Source: Prorocentrum cordatum
Lineage: Eukaryota; Sar; Dinophyceae; Prorocentrales; Prorocentraceae
NCBI GenBank assembly: GCA_963575745.1
Contig: CAUYUJ010017910.1
Location: forward strand, 32,187 to 96,186
Reading direction: 5' to 3'
Length of the DNA: 64,000 nucleotides
The stretch's first letter is position 1, and each line of letters begins with the position of its first letter. Positions 32,376-43,915 of this stretch are shown here, one piece after another. The notes under the pieces were generated by a model. The model was not told where the DNA came from. It saw only the letters and a program-made list of their open reading frames with translations, and did no database searches. A program made the position numbers and the translations under genes.

Positions 32376-32618
32376 ATGGCCACGGTGCCGAGGGAGGATG
32401 TCGCGGGGCGGTGGATGGAGACGATGGAGTTTGCGAGCTACGTGCTGCACCTCTGGTTCGAGGGGCGGTCGCTTGAAGACGTGCTGGCGCGGGCGGAGGA
32501 GCTGGGGCACACTGGCCCCGACGGGCTCCCGGGCTGCATCCTGCACGGCTCCTTCGCTCGCGAGATCTCCACCTCCAGAGACGTGGACTGCCGGAAGAGC
32601 AAGAAGCGGCACGACCAT
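32376..32618 (+). CDS. host gene first exon, product unknown
   Basis: ATG at 32,376 sits in a good context (CGAGGATGG) and opens a frame with METMEFASYVLHLWFEGRSL and a following DVLARAEELG helix, then GCILHGSFAREIST. Strong third-position G/C and mixed residues indicate real coding. The frame stays open to 32,690 but becomes less protein-like after about 32,600, so the exon probably ends at one of several AG-G borders there. The exon at 33,000-33,228 on the same strand could belong to the same gene. No family recognised. Confidence 0.45.
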
Positions 32619-32825
32619 GCACGTTCGGGGGTCCGCGCGTGTCTTTCCAGTGGCAAACCGCAGGAGCCTTGTATATACCCTCGTTGCTAGCGTCGACTAG
32701 CGTAGTATGGAAATCGTGGAGGTAGCGCCGATGCAGCGTCGGTCGGCGTTGACTGAGTGCCGATGCGTGTTGGTGCAGCGCCGATGTCGCAAAAGTCAAC
32801 AGGATGGTGCGGGAGACTCCCGCGA

Positions 32826-32965
32826 GTTGCCCCAGGAGATTTCGTGGGCTGGGGCCGGACGACTTCCCCTTGCCTGGCGCGCGGGGCGCGCCAGGGGCGG
32901 CGTCGGAGGCGTCGCCAGGGGGGTCCAGTGCCAGGCCCAAGCAATCCGCGTGGACCTCCGACAGT
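32826..32965. mobile_element. possible hairpin MITE-like element, copy 3
   Basis: The right part (CAAGCAATCCGCGTGGACCT) matches the right arms at 1,270 and 24,695. The left part CCAGGAGATTTCGTGGGC is a weak inverted match. It would sit in the intron just before the exon at 33,000. Confidence 0.35.
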
Positions 32966-32999
32966 CGATGTTCGCGCGTGTTTTTTTGCGTTTTCCTAG

Positions 33000-33228
33000 C
33001 TTCGCTGGGCTGCTGCCGATGGTGAAGCGGATGTCCACCAGAGACGACGGGCTTCTATCCGTGTACAAAGTGTGCGCCCACAACTGTTTCGACCAGGAGC
33101 AGGTGCACTCCCTGCGGCCAGATGAGCTGCAGCCCCTGGATGGCCAGGGCTCTTTGAACACCACCTGGGACTTCGGATTCGGCGCAGGCGGGAGTGGCGT
33201 AGATTTGATCGACGACTTCCATAGGCAG
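33000..33228 (+). CDS. host gene internal exon, product unknown
   Basis: The acceptor TGCGTTTTCCTAG and donor CAG-GTGGAT bound a 229-base open segment ending in phase 0. The frame includes MVKRMSTRDDGLLSVYKV, CAHNCFDQEQVHSLRPDEL and GSGVDLIDDFHRQ: mixed composition, clearly protein-like. It lies downstream of the Met-start exon at 32,376 on the same strand. The frame continues open past the donor for 130 bases but loses character. I do not recognise the family. Confidence 0.5.
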
Positions 33229-33389
33229 GTGGATTCGTCGCTTCGTGACTGCGACGCTGTGAGCTTGAATCGACGGTTGTATCTAATTCATTTGGCCGAC
33301 GTTCCATCCGCCGACCCGTCGATATTCTTGAGAAGGCGGTTGGCTTCTGCAGGCGTTGAGTGAGGTTCACGACGAGGAGCAGGCGGAGG

Positions 33390-34769
33390 AGAAGGATGGG
33401 GAATCTGATGATGGTGAGGAGGAGGAGAAGGAGGAGGAGGAGGCGGAGGACGAGGAGGGGTGAAGCGGGGTGAGGAGGACGTAATGCAGGGATATAATGC
33501 TGTCGACATTGTCTACGTGTGTGGCAACCGCGTCGGGTACAGCGGGGGCAAGTCGCCAGTGACTCGCTGCCCCGACGGCAGCCCCCAAGCAGCGATGGTT
33601 CACCCGACCCGGCGGGGAGTGCGCTGGCGTGGTTCACATGCTTGCGGTTTCCAGCCGCGTGCTCAAATGAGCAGCAGGGCCAGCGGGGGAAACAACCGAC
33701 GGGCAACGCGCAAACGGGGTCCACCCAGGCACTTGGTGAGCATTGCTCTAACCCGAGGATCCCCGCCCAGGTGTAGGAACCTCCACGGGACTTCCGTGCC
33801 ACATGGCACCGCCAATCCGTGGGCATTTTGTGCAGCTGACACCACTACAAAGGGCCAAAGCCCAGACATCTTTGCAAGCGGAAACAGGGGAATGGAGCCC
33901 CTGCCAGACGTAAGGCAGAGCCCCCGAGAGATCTCCGTGCCGCACGGCATCGAAGCCCAGACCGTGAATGAACGACGGCTGCCTTGCCGCTCCCGCACAA
34001 TCTCACCGAGCGCGTTCCGCTATTCGCAAAGTCCCTACTCGGCAAACGTCCGAAAAGCACGTGTCTACATCGACGTAGTGCATCGTAAACCCCCGTGGCG
34101 GATCAGGCCATTTGCGAGTAGTTACTTTGCGAGTAGTGGAACGCGCTTGTCCACAATCGCCACAATCTCTGACCGTCCCCTCGCCAGCGTGACGCTGACT
34201 CCCACGAGGAGTCGGCGCCAGCCTCCCGCTCGGGGCCGAGGGGGTCGAGACCGCGGCGGCCGAGGCGGGATTCCTACACATCCACCACCCGGGGAACCCG
34301 TCTTCCTGGACTTCGGCAGGCGGTGAATATGGCTACATTCGGGCCCCCCCCGGGGCCCACATACATCCGAACCCACCGCCCCGCCTTGCCCATCATCCTT
34401 AACTACTGTGCCTTGGTATCCCCCTATGCCTTCCTTCCTTTTGATTTTCACCCCGTACGCGCTGCCACACGTCTAAGCCAGCCCCCAATTTCGCTCACCT
34501 CCTCATGCATTTTTCTTCAATCGTTACGGTTATGTGTTGTTTTACTTGGTCTCTTGGGCCTCCAAGTCTGTCTGGGGCCTCACACTCATTTCGTCTCGTC
34601 TTGGGCCGTCCACTCTGTGCCATTGCGGGCCACTCTTCTTGCTTCTTCGCACCTATCTAAAATGCAGTTTGCACAGAGGCCACGGCGCCCAAGTCGACTT
34701 CACCAATCAGCGCTTGCCTCTGTAGGGGTCCTAGCGGATTCATTTTGTTAGGTGAGGTGGGCCGCCGAT
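33390..34769. other. (GAG)n at 33,395-33,460, then unassigned sequence
   Basis: A 288-codon plus frame at 33,460-34,326 is open but has biased Arg/Ser/Pro composition, and the minus strand is nearly as open. Not called as a gene. 34,330-34,760 is pyrimidine-rich and AT-richer. Confidence 0.3.
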
Positions 34770-35275
34770 TTCGGTGGCCGGCCCGGGTGCCCGGGTGCCC
34801 GGGTGCCCGGGGGCCCGGGTGTGCCCAGGTGCCCGGGTGCCCGGGGGTGCCCAGAGGTGCCCAGGGGTGCCCGGGGGTGCCCGGGGTTGCCCGGGTGCCC
34901 AGGTGCCCGGGTGCTCTATCGCCCTATAGCCCTATGGCCCTATAGCCCTATAGCCCTATAGCCATATAGCCCTATAGCCCAATAGCCTTATAGCCCTATT
35001 GCCCTATAGCCCTATAGCCTTTAGCCCAATAGCCCTATAGCCCTATTGCCCTATAGCCCTATAACCCTATAGCCCAACAGCACTGTAGCCCTGGAGTCTT
35101 AAAGCCCTGTAGCCCTATAGCCCTGTAGCCCTATAGCCTTATAGCCCTATAGCCCGATAGCCCAATAGCCCTATAGTCCATATAGTCCTGTAGCCCTATA
35201 GCCCTATAGTCCTATAGCCCAATAGCCCTATAGCCTTATAGCCGTATAGCCCTATAGCCCAATAGCCCTAAAACA
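34770..35275. repeat. GGTGCCCG minisatellite then (CCCTATAG)n array
   Basis: 34,775-34,915 repeats GGTGCCCG. 34,915-35,275 repeats the octamer CCCTATAG with TAGCCCAA variants. The change is abrupt at GTGCTCTATCG. Confidence 0.95.
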
Positions 35276-35419
35276 AATCTGATTGTTTTTTTTCCCCTAC
35301 CTAGGCTCTGCCTAGAAGGGTTCTTACTGTATAAGCTTAAAGGGCCGGGCAGTGGACCACGCCCCGGGCGGTTCCCCCGGCATCCGCCCCGCGGTTCCCC
35401 CAGTTACGTCCCCTGGGTT

Positions 35420-36010
35420 CACCCAGTTTAGCTAAGCTTAGCTAAACTAAGCTTAGCTTAGCTTATCTCGTCTTAGCTTAGCTTAGCCTAGCTTAGCTTA
35501 GCTTCGCCTAGCCTAGCTTAGCTTAGCTTAGCTTACCTTAGCTTAGCGTAGCTTAAGTTATCTTAGCATATCCCATCTTAGCTTAGCTTAACTTAGCTGG
35601 GCTTAACTTAACTTAGCTTAGCTTAGCTTAGCTTAGCTTAGCTTAGCTTAGCTTAGCCTAGCCTAACTTGGCTTAGTTTAGCTTAGCTTATCATAGCTTA
35701 GCTTATATTACCTTAGCTTAGCTTAGCGCAGCGCAGCATAGCGCAGCGCAGCATTATCATAGCATCGTATATCATATCATAGCCAATCATATCATATTAT
35801 AGCATAGCGTGGCACAGCTCAGCATATCATATCATATCATAACATGTATGTGTGTAGATGCATATCATATCATAGCATATCATAACATATCATATCATAG
35901 CATAGCATAGGTGTAGGTGTACATGTATATGTGAGTCTCGCTGTTGATGTTGATTTATATGTAGATGCAGGTGTATATGTAAATGTAGCTGTCGGTGTAG
36001 ATGTAGATGT
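35420..36010. repeat. (TTAGC)n array then CATAT-rich array
   Basis: 35,420-35,735 is a pentamer AGCTT/TTAGC array. 35,740-35,905 is ATATCATAGC-type. 35,905-36,010 is a GTAGATGTATATG minisatellite. Confidence 0.95.
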
Positions 36011-36204
36011 TGCTTTCCTAAATGCTCCAACTCCTAGGTAGGGTCGCACTGGGATAATTTTTCTCTGGTATCATTTTATCATCCTTCCAGTTTGCCGCGC
36101 AGACGCTGCGATGCTGGTTCATCCAAGTCCGCGCAAAGCAGAAATGAGGAGCAGGAGAAAACGGAGGAATCGGAGGAGTGAGCGGGGCACGGGGAGAATG
36201 GATT

Positions 36205-36385
36205 GCAATGAGTCCGTAGGCACTGTTGGGTTTGTCGGGGACTGTTCGAGGGCTCGCTTGGGGTACTCTTGGGGTGCTCGAGGCTTGGTCTGTCTTGGAA
36301 TCCTCTTCGGGCCGTCTCGGGGCTCCTGAGCTGTCTTGGGGTACTCTTGGGCCGTCGTGGTGGGGTCTTTTAGAGGACTCCAGAG
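36205..36385. repeat. CTTGGGGTACT minisatellite
   Basis: Degenerate CTTGGGG-based units similar to those at 38.7-39.5 kb. Confidence 0.7.
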
Positions 36386-36610
36386 GCCATGTTGGGCCGA
36401 TTCGCTTGTGAGGTGAAACAGCAAGCAGACCAGGTTTTGTGGATTTGGGGCGTCTATGGCTTCACTTGGGGCCTGCTGGTACTTACTGAGTCGTTTTATG
36501 CGGCCCGATTTGACCCATCCGATCCGATCCTACCCAGTTTCGCGATTCGATGCTTGCCGCTCCTCCCCGCCGGAAAAAGAAGGGCATCCACCCCCCACGC
36601 CAGCACCCCA

Positions 36611-37192
36611 ATGGGTCGGCGAATCTGGAAGTTCCAGCACTATGTCACGTCGTACCATCAGGACACGCACGTGCCGCCGCACTTCACGATTTACAACCAG
36701 GTTTGCGGCTACAGCGTCTTCCACTTCCTGCCGCTGCTGGTCGGCCTGTATGTGACCCACGTCGGGAGGGCTGGCCCGCTCGAGCTCCAGAGGGTCCTGG
36801 GCGAGCTGGACCGCCGGGGCGTGGGGTCGCTGGGGACGCTGGGGCCGGACAGGGTGGCGCTGATCACGCCGTTCGGCTCGCACGGCGTCTGGGTGCCGTC
36901 CGTCGCGCACAACCCGTCGCTCAGGCCCTTCGAGGTGTCGCTCATCCGGGCGGCGGAGCTGTACGCGCGCCCCGTGCTCGACCGCACCAGGCAGGCGCTG
37001 CGCGGCGGGCGGTGGAACCACGCCGTGGAGCCCACGGCCGCGGAGCAGGCGCAGGCCCGGGCGTTCGCGGCGGCCCAGGAGCGGATCTGCGAGGACCTGG
37101 GCCTGACCAGGTCGGAGTGGGCCCTGCTGGCCCGGGAGACCTGGGAGGCCTGGTCGCAGGACAGCGACGAGGAGCAGGAGCGCTGCCAGTGA
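36611..37192 (+). CDS. host protein exon, about 193 residues, function unknown
   Basis: The strongest host coding block in the window. The frame starts at ATG 36,611 just after CCACGCCAG, so it may instead be an internal exon beginning near 36,601. It has very high third-position GC and ends in TGA. It contains FQHYVTSYHQDTHVPPHFTI, a hydrophobic strand (YSVFHFLPLLVGLYV), PFEVSLIRAAELYARPVLDR, a charged helix and an acidic tail QDSDEEQERCQ. The upstream frame is open to 36,389 but less protein-like. There are His and Trp/Tyr residues but no recognised catalytic motif. A soluble or membrane-peripheral protein is possible. I could not assign a family. Confidence 0.6.
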   Translation: MGRRIWKFQHYVTSYHQDTHVPPHFTIYNQVCGYSVFHFLPLLVGLYVTHVGRAGPLELQRVLGELDRRGVGSLGTLGPDRVALITPFGSHGVWVPSVAHNPSLRPFEVSLIRAAELYARPVLDRTRQALRGGRWNHAVEPTAAEQAQARAFAAAQERICEDLGLTRSEWALLARETWEAWSQDSDEEQERCQ

Positions 37193-37330
37193 CGCCCGCG
37201 GCAGGCCGTGCCCCGGGCGCCCGTGTGCAGCTCTGGCCCGCGATGGCTCGGAGGCTGGCCGATGTGCGACTGGAAGCAGGGCGCGTTTTTTTCGATCTCC
37301 TTTGGCTGGCAGGGGGGGAAGGACCTTTCA
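37193..37330 (+). other. 3' flank of the preceding exon
   Basis: GC-rich then T-rich; no terminator or polyadenylation motif identified. Confidence 0.25.
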
Positions 37331-38170
37331 GTTTTTTTGTTTGTTTGTTTGTTTGTGTGTGTAGTTGTGTGTAGTTGTGTGTAGTTGTGTGTGTGTGTGT
37401 TTGCGTTTCGACCCGTCTTAGTCCATCTTGATCCGCGGATTGCAACCCATTGGCGCGCCGCAGGAAGCTTATTATGGCTGTCTTAGGCTGTCCAGGGCTC
37501 CTGTGGGGCAGTCATGGGGTTCCCGTGGAGCGGGTTGTCCGCTGGGTTGTCCTGTGATTGTCTCGTGTGTTGTCTCGTGGGATGTGACCCGTGGAATGCC
37601 CCGTGGTTGTTCCGTGGGGGTCCAGGCTGTCCTGTGGGTTGCCCCGCCGGTTGTCCCGTGGCTGTCCCGTGGGTGGCCCCGTGATTGTTGCGTGGGCTGT
37701 TCCGTTGGTTGTTCCGTGGTTGTCCCGCTGGTTGTCCATCGGTTGTCCCATGGGTTGGTTCGTGGTCGTCCCGCAGGTTGTCCCGTGGCTGCCCCGGGCA
37801 TTACATTGAATTATGCAGGGCGCATCGGAGCGCTCGTCAAACTGCGCATCGAACGGCGATTCCAGTTGCAGTTGAACTGCTCATCGAAACGCTACATACT
37901 TGCAGTCGAACCGCACACCCGAGTTCAATCGACATCCATCTAGCTCTACAGGCACACCGATCTGGACTTCGGAGTGCAGATCGGAATTCGCGACCGACAT
38001 GCAAGCCGAAGTGCAAGTGGACACACCCATCGAACTGCATAGCGGTATGCGAATCGATCTGCAAATCTAGTTGCAACCGGAGCACGGATCGAACAGCAAC
38101 TCAGACACGTACATACGTGAGTAACCGATCCGCACACCGATATGCACAGCGACATTCAGGGTATGTGCCC
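37331..38170. repeat. GTTT and GTAGTTGTGT repeats, TTGTCCCGTGG minisatellite, degenerate TGCA/TCGA repeat
   Basis: 37,331-37,400 are GTTT/GTAGTTGTGT units. 37,540-37,795 is a TTGTCCCGTGG minisatellite. 37,815-38,150 has degenerate units of about 24 bases combining CATCGAAC and TGCAAG. Confidence 0.85.
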
Positions 38171-38335
38171 TCCAACCTTCTTATGACCCGACTTGTGTCA
38201 GTGATGATATTCTAGATGCTTCGCCCAGACGCATTGCCCTCACATCAGGGATGTGGAGGATAATGCGGTGGAGTAAAGGGCTGGGTAAGACGTCGCTCCC
38301 CAAGAGGGGAGGATACAGGAGGAGTCGGAAGACGA

Positions 38336-38690
38336 GCAGGAGGAGGAGGAGGAGGAGGAGGAGGAGGAGGAGGAGGAGGAGGAGGAGGAGGAGGAGTCGG
38401 AAGAGAGGAGGAGGAGGAGGAGGAGGAGGAGGAGGGAGGAGGAGGGGAGGAGGAGGAGGAGGAGGAGGAGGAGGAGGAGGAGGAGGGAGGAGGAATTGGA
38501 GGAGGAGGGGGAGGAGGAAGGAGGAGGAGGAGGAGGAGGAGGAGGAGGAGAGGAGGAGGAGGAGGGGGGAGGACGAGGAGGAGGAGGAGGAGGAGGAGGA
38601 GGAGGGAGGGAGGAGGAGGAGGGAGGAGGAGGAGGAGGAGGAGGAGGAGGAGGAAGGAGAGGGTGAGGAGGGAGGAGGAGGAGGAGGGCG
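38336..38690. repeat. (GAG)n array
   Basis: 355 bases of GAG triplets with occasional one-base slips. No unique insert. Confidence 0.95.
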
Positions 38691-38699
38691 AGCAGAAAG

Positions 38700-39490
38700 G
38701 CCAGAGACCTTTTGGATGCCTCTCGGAGTCTCTTCGGATTCCTTTCGAGAGTCTCTTGGAGTCCTCTTGGGACGTCCTGGGGGTCTCTTGGCAGTCCCGC
38801 AGGCCTCTTGAGGCGTCTTGGGTGCCTCTGGGTGGCCTCTTGGAACCTCTTGGGGGTCTCTTGGGAGCCCCTTGGGGCCATCTTGGGGGCATCGTGGGAG
38901 CCGTCTTGGGGTGTCCTGTGCACCTCTTGGGGCCGTCTTGGGGCCGTCTTGGGGCACCCTTGGGAGCCCCGGGGGCCATCTTGGGGGTCTCCTTACTTAG
39001 GGTCTCCTCCCCCCCCTCCCATTTCTGGCTTTTCTCTGGGGCCTTTTGGGGCGTCTTGGGTGCCTCAGGGGGACCTCTTGGGGCCTCTTGGGGTCTTTCG
39101 GGGCCCTCCCGGGGTCCCCTTGGGCGCCTCTTGGGAGCCTCTTGGGGCCTCCAGGGCACACCCTGGGGCCGCCTTGGTGCACCCCTGGGAGCCTTTGGGA
39201 CAATCGTGGGGCCATCCTGGAGCAGAACGATAAAACGGGGGGGCTCCTCAATTAGGGTCCTCCGTCCACGAGGCCAATTTGTGGCCAACACTTCTTTAAA
39301 ATGAATGATTTGGGCCTTCTCGTCGAGGCCTCTTGGGGTGTCTTGGGTGCCTCTGGGGGGGCCTCTTGGGGCGTCTTAGGGGGTCTCTTGGGAGCCTCTT
39401 GGGCTCCTCATGAGGCCATCCTTGGGAACCCTTGGGAGCCTTGGGGGCCATCTTGCGGCCATCTTGGGGGAGATCGATCAAAGGAGGGGA
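38700..39490. repeat. GCCTCTTGGGG minisatellite with higher-order 240-bp period
   Basis: CTTGGGGGCCTCTTGGGG units are broken at about 39,000, 39,240 and 39,480 by related inserts (TAGGGTCCTCC and GAGGCCAAxxTGTGGCCAAC), giving a period of about 240 bases. Confidence 0.85.
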
Positions 39491-40864
39491 GCTCCCCCAT
39501 CAGCCCCCCCTCCCCCCCAGGAGGCCAACATGTGGCCAACACCTCCGTACAACAAACCATTGATTTTGGCTTTCTCGCCGAGACCATCTTGGACGCTTCA
39601 ACGTCTCGCGACCCCCCCCCTCCGAACCCAGGGGTAGGGGGTAGGGGGAGGGGTCAAGATACCCTTCTGGATAGCAGGCCGTCTAGCTCAGTCCCACCCG
39701 CCCTCCTAACACATACGTAACACACGAGGGTCAGCATATCCCTTGGGAACGCCACACATGCCATGCGCGCCACGGGTTCCTGGAAGCCGAACCGTGCCAG
39801 GTGCGGCACATCTCCACGTGCGCCAATTGTGCCACGTGCTCCAGCCGTGCCAGGTGCGCCGGCTACGGGGACCCATAGGGACCCCAGGTGCCTGGGGCCC
39901 TGGCCGCAAGGAGTTCAGGATCTTGAATCCCCCCTGAAGCGAAGTGCCGAGCATTCTGTGAGAAGGGCGGCTCTTCCATGGAGTGCACAGAATCGGCACC
40001 GATGGACAAATTGTAACATCTAGAGGAGTCGTGAAACAGATGAGAGCTTTGAGAACAGATGGCCCTGCGCATTCTCCGCCCGCGCATGCGCCAGATTTGG
40101 GAGGCAAAGTGAACTTGTATTGTTTTTTCACCGGATTCGGGGGGGGCTCATTGGTCTGGGTGGGCTGCCAGTCGCTTGGGGGAGGGGTGTTTATTAATAG
40201 GAAACAGTGATGAACCCTTCCCCGAAGTTGAAGAAAGGGGGTTGGACCGGGTTGGAATAAGACACTCGCTTAGCCACTCACGCCCTAAAGCGCTGGTGGG
40301 TGTGTGCGCGCCACCTTCGTTCCGCATGTGTGAGTTCTTACATCCGCAGGTGCCAACTCGCGGACCAACACCGTGTTCATGCCTTCGACTCCAGCCGAGG
40401 ACCTTTGTCCATCTTATTTGTTTAACTTCATGTTGGGCCATTCTCCTCATGTGAATGATTAACGGTCAATTTTCTTGGTATGAATGGTACTCATTCCTCT
40501 GAATTTAAGCGAGTGGTCATCCAGGCTCAGACTTCGATCATGCTTGTAATTTTTTGCGCACCTCATCCTCCTTCCCTACGGCCTTGACAGGGTCCATGTG
40601 GGTATCATTTTGGCATGGCTGTATTTTCATTGGGCTGGCGTACCCACGGAGGGGAGACGCGTTGTGTGTTATAAGCCAGCGCCAGCATGCGTGCGGACTC
40701 GGGTGTCTGGATACTGTGAGGTACCAGAAATTGTTGGAAGCCCATCCGTATCGCATGTTCGTTGAGCAACCGAAGCGGGAGGCCCGAGGTGGCCACAGGC
40801 AGGGGGAGCGAGCCTCCCCAGAGGAATCCCTTCGCACACCCCTGCTGCTGGCGGAGTTATTTAT
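39491..40864. other. no gene seen
   Basis: 39,760-39,865 has short GTGCCAGGTGCG repeats. The remainder is unique with short frames only. Confidence 0.35.
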
Positions 40865-42100
40865 TCATGTGACGATGACGATACTGATGCAGATGAAGCG
40901 GGTGCTGCTGATGACGATGATGCTGATGATGCTGATGTGACGAATGACGACGACGAGGCTGCTGCTGATGATGATGACGATGATGCTGATGTCAATTATG
41001 ATGATAACGATGATGCGGATTCTGATGATGACGATGATGATGATTTCCAGGATGCTGATGCTGATTATGATAACGATGATGATGATGACGATGTTGATGA
41101 TCATGCTGCTGACGATGCTGATGCTGTTGATGATGATGAAGATGATGCTGATGATGGTGATGATGATGATGATGAAGATGATGATTGTGATCAAGCTTAT
41201 GATGCTGCTGATGATGACGATGATGCTGCTGACTGTGCTGATGCCGCTGATTATGACGAGTATGATGATGACGATGACGATGATGATGCTGGTGATGCTG
41301 CCGCTGATGATGATGACAATGAATACGATGCTGACGATGATGATGTTGATGATGATGCTGATGCGGATGATGATGATTCTGATGCTGATGCTGATGATGC
41401 TGAATGCGATGCTGATGCGTATGATGATTATGATGATGAGGCTGATGTTGCTGAGGATGCTGATGATGCTGTTGATGACGATGACGATTCTGATGATGAT
41501 GATGATGATGACGATGATGAGGATGATGTTGCTGATGATGATACTGGTGTTGGTGGTGTTGTGGTTGTTGTTGGCGATTATGGTGATGCTGTGGCTGCTG
41601 CTGCTGCTGATGATGCTGAGGATGACGAGGATGATGATGCTGCTGCTGATGACGATGCTGCTACTGACGATGCTGTTGATGCTGATGCTGATGATGCTGT
41701 TGCTGATGCTGATGCTGCTGATGATGCTGATGATGATGATGATGATGATGATGGTGATACTACTGATGTTGATGCTGATTCTGCTGATGAGGACGATGCT
41801 GATGCGGCTGATGATGATGCTGATGCCGATGACGGTGATGATGTTGATGTTTACGATGTTGTTGACGATGGTGGTATTTATTTTACTGGCGGCGACACAG
41901 TTGATGGCGTTGGTGGTGTCGGCGAGCATGACCACGATGGCGGTTCTGGAAGATACGGCTGTTGACGACGGTAAGGATGACGTTTCTGATGACAATGTTA
42001 TTGAGGATTTTGGTTATGGTGAGGGTCATGATAACTACCACGATAATGGTGGTGGCGATGACGATGACGACGACAATGACAGGAGAGACGAGTAGTTTTC
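40865..42100. repeat. 1.2-kb degenerate (GAT)n array
   Basis: GAT/GAC/GCT triplets give an Asp/Ala-rich frame of 342 codons, plus Met- and Ile-rich frames in other phases. Composition, not selection, explains them. Confidence 0.95.
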
Positions 42101-42396
42101 CTCACCCTCCACTCCACCCCTCTCCCCTTTCCTCACCCTTCCCTCCCATCCCCACTCTCCTATGACTTTCTCCTTTTGCCTCCCCCTTCCCAATCTGCCT
42201 CGCATCCCCGCTCCCTGTGTTCCCCCCTCCCTCCTCCCCTTTCTATCCTCCCTCCCCCCAATTCCCTCCCCCGCCCCCAGCATTTCCCCTCACCTCTCCT
42301 CCCTGTCCTTCCTTCCCCCCCAACCCTCCCTTTTCTCGCCTCTCCTCCCTCCCTCCCTCCGTCCCCCCCTCTCCTCACCCCCTCGTGGAAACCCAG
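42101..42396 (+). promoter_or_regulatory. 300-base pyrimidine tract upstream of an exon
   Basis: Almost entirely C and T on the plus strand, ending GGAAACCCAG directly before a protein-like exon. It could serve as an oversized polypyrimidine tract. Confidence 0.4.
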
Positions 42397-42491
42397 AGGG
42401 CATCAAGGACATCGCCTCGCAGATCCGCAACGGCATACTGCAAGCGGCCCCTGCGGCGGCCGCGGCCGCGCCTCGGCAGTCCGAGATGTAG
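42397..42491 (+). CDS. host gene terminal exon, product unknown
   Basis: After the acceptor ACCCAG, a phase-1 exon encodes GIKDIASQIRNGILQAA, an Ala tract and PRQSEM before TAG. The helical segment and sharp border with the pyrimidine tract make a real C-terminus likely. The rest of the gene is not visible upstream because 1.5 kb of GAT and CT repeats intervene. Family unknown. Confidence 0.45.
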
Positions 42492-42559
42492 GCTCGTGCG
42501 CTTGTGGCCCGAGCCCGCGAAAAACTGTCGGGTGCTCGTCAGCCGTGCCCGCTTATAGG

Positions 42560-43163
42560 TCGGTGGCGCGCAGAGGAGGGGAGGAGGAGGATGCGGAACA
42601 TGAGGAGGGGGAGGAGGAGGAGGACGAGCAAAAGGAGTAGGAGGATAATGAGGAGGAGGGGCAGGCGGAGGAGGAGGAGGAGGAATAGTAGGAGGAGGAT
42701 GAGGAATAACAACATCAAACACAATACTACTACTACTGCTGCTGCTACTACGAATATTTCATTTCAGTGATGACGAATAGGAAAGCTACGAATCATACCT
42801 CACAGGTTTCGGTTATTCCAAGCATGTTGGACATTCTGTTTGAACCAGCTTCTATTGCATTACACACGTTGTTCTGGAATTGGCAAGTGTAACGGCCGAG
42901 GTTCGCTTGTATAAAGCTGAGCGCTCATACATAATACAGTTTTGGTTTAACATCGAAATGAGGAGTTCCTTCCCGAAAAACACGGAGAAGAAGTGGAGGG
43001 AGAAGGAGGACTATATATGTATGTTTAAGGATGGGAAGGAAAAGGAAGGCACAAGAGAGAGACAGAGAGAGGCGGAGCAGGGAGGAGGCTTGCCGCCGCT
43101 GCCCGCTGCCATCGCTGTCGTGTCGTTAGTCGAAGCCCGGAGTTTTTTTATGTTCAGGTGTGT
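42560..43163. other. (GAG)n at 42,560-42,712, then AT-richer unassigned sequence
   Basis: No gene in 42,713-43,163. AGAGAGACAGAGAGAGG near 43,055. Confidence 0.4.
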
Positions 43164-43915
43164 GTTCCCCATATCCTAAGATGGGGTTATTGTTATTACT
43201 TGGACGCCTCCTACTCCTCCTTCCTCTTCTTCTTCTTCTTCTCCTCCTCCTCCTCTTCCTCATGCCTAGATTCACTCATGCACAGACTTACTCATACACA
43301 GACTTACTCATACTCAGACCTGATCATATTAACTTATTCATACTCAGACCTGCTCATAATCAGACCTACTCATACTGAGGCTTACCCATGCTGAGAGTCA
43401 CTCATACCCAGACTTACTCACACCCAGACCTTCTCATTGTCAGACTTACTCAACACACAGCAGACTGTGAGGATGTCTCAGGCGGGGCGCTGGTTTCAGC
43501 ACCCCTAAGGGGAGCCGCCAAAGGGGTATGACACGGTGCCGTTCTCGATCGTTTTGTGGGGATGTCTCAAGCGGTTTGTCTGTTTTCTGTCCCAACATCC
43601 TTCGCTAGGAGAGCAGATTGTGAGGATGTCTTGGGCGGGGCGCTGGTTTCAGCTACCTAAGGGGAGCCGCCGAGGGGTATGACACGGTCCCGTTCGCGGC
43701 CGTTTTGTGTGCCTTTCTCCAGCGTTTTTGCCTGTTTTCTGTTCGTCATTCTTCGTGTGGAGAGCAGATTGTGAGGATGTCTCAGGCGGGGCGCCGGTTT
43801 CAGCTACCTAAGGGGAGCCGCCAAGGGTGCTTTCACGGCTCCGTTCGTCGCCGTTTTGTGGGGATGTCTCTCGCGGTTTGCCTGTTTTCTGCTTTTGCGT
43901 TGTGTCCCGAGTGGC
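43164..43915 (+). repeat. composite repeat locus, copy 2
   Basis: Same module order as 28,279-29,252: TTCCCCATATCCTAAGATGG, TTGGACGCCTCCTACTCC, a CTC/CTT tract, an ACTCATACTCAGACCT minisatellite (43,270-43,460), and three to four GAGGATGTCTCAGGCGGGGC units with CTAAGGGGAGCCGCC. Confidence 0.85.

Noticed and set aside
33460-34326. 288-codon plus-strand ORF as a gene
   Set aside because: Arg/Ser/Pro-biased composition, open frames on the opposite strand and no conserved motif; GC-rich sequence gives such frames by chance.
40937-41965. Asp-rich 342-codon ORF (possible calcium-binding protein)
   Set aside because: Degenerate (GAT)n array; equally long Met- and Ile-rich frames exist in other phases and no non-repeat segment is embedded.
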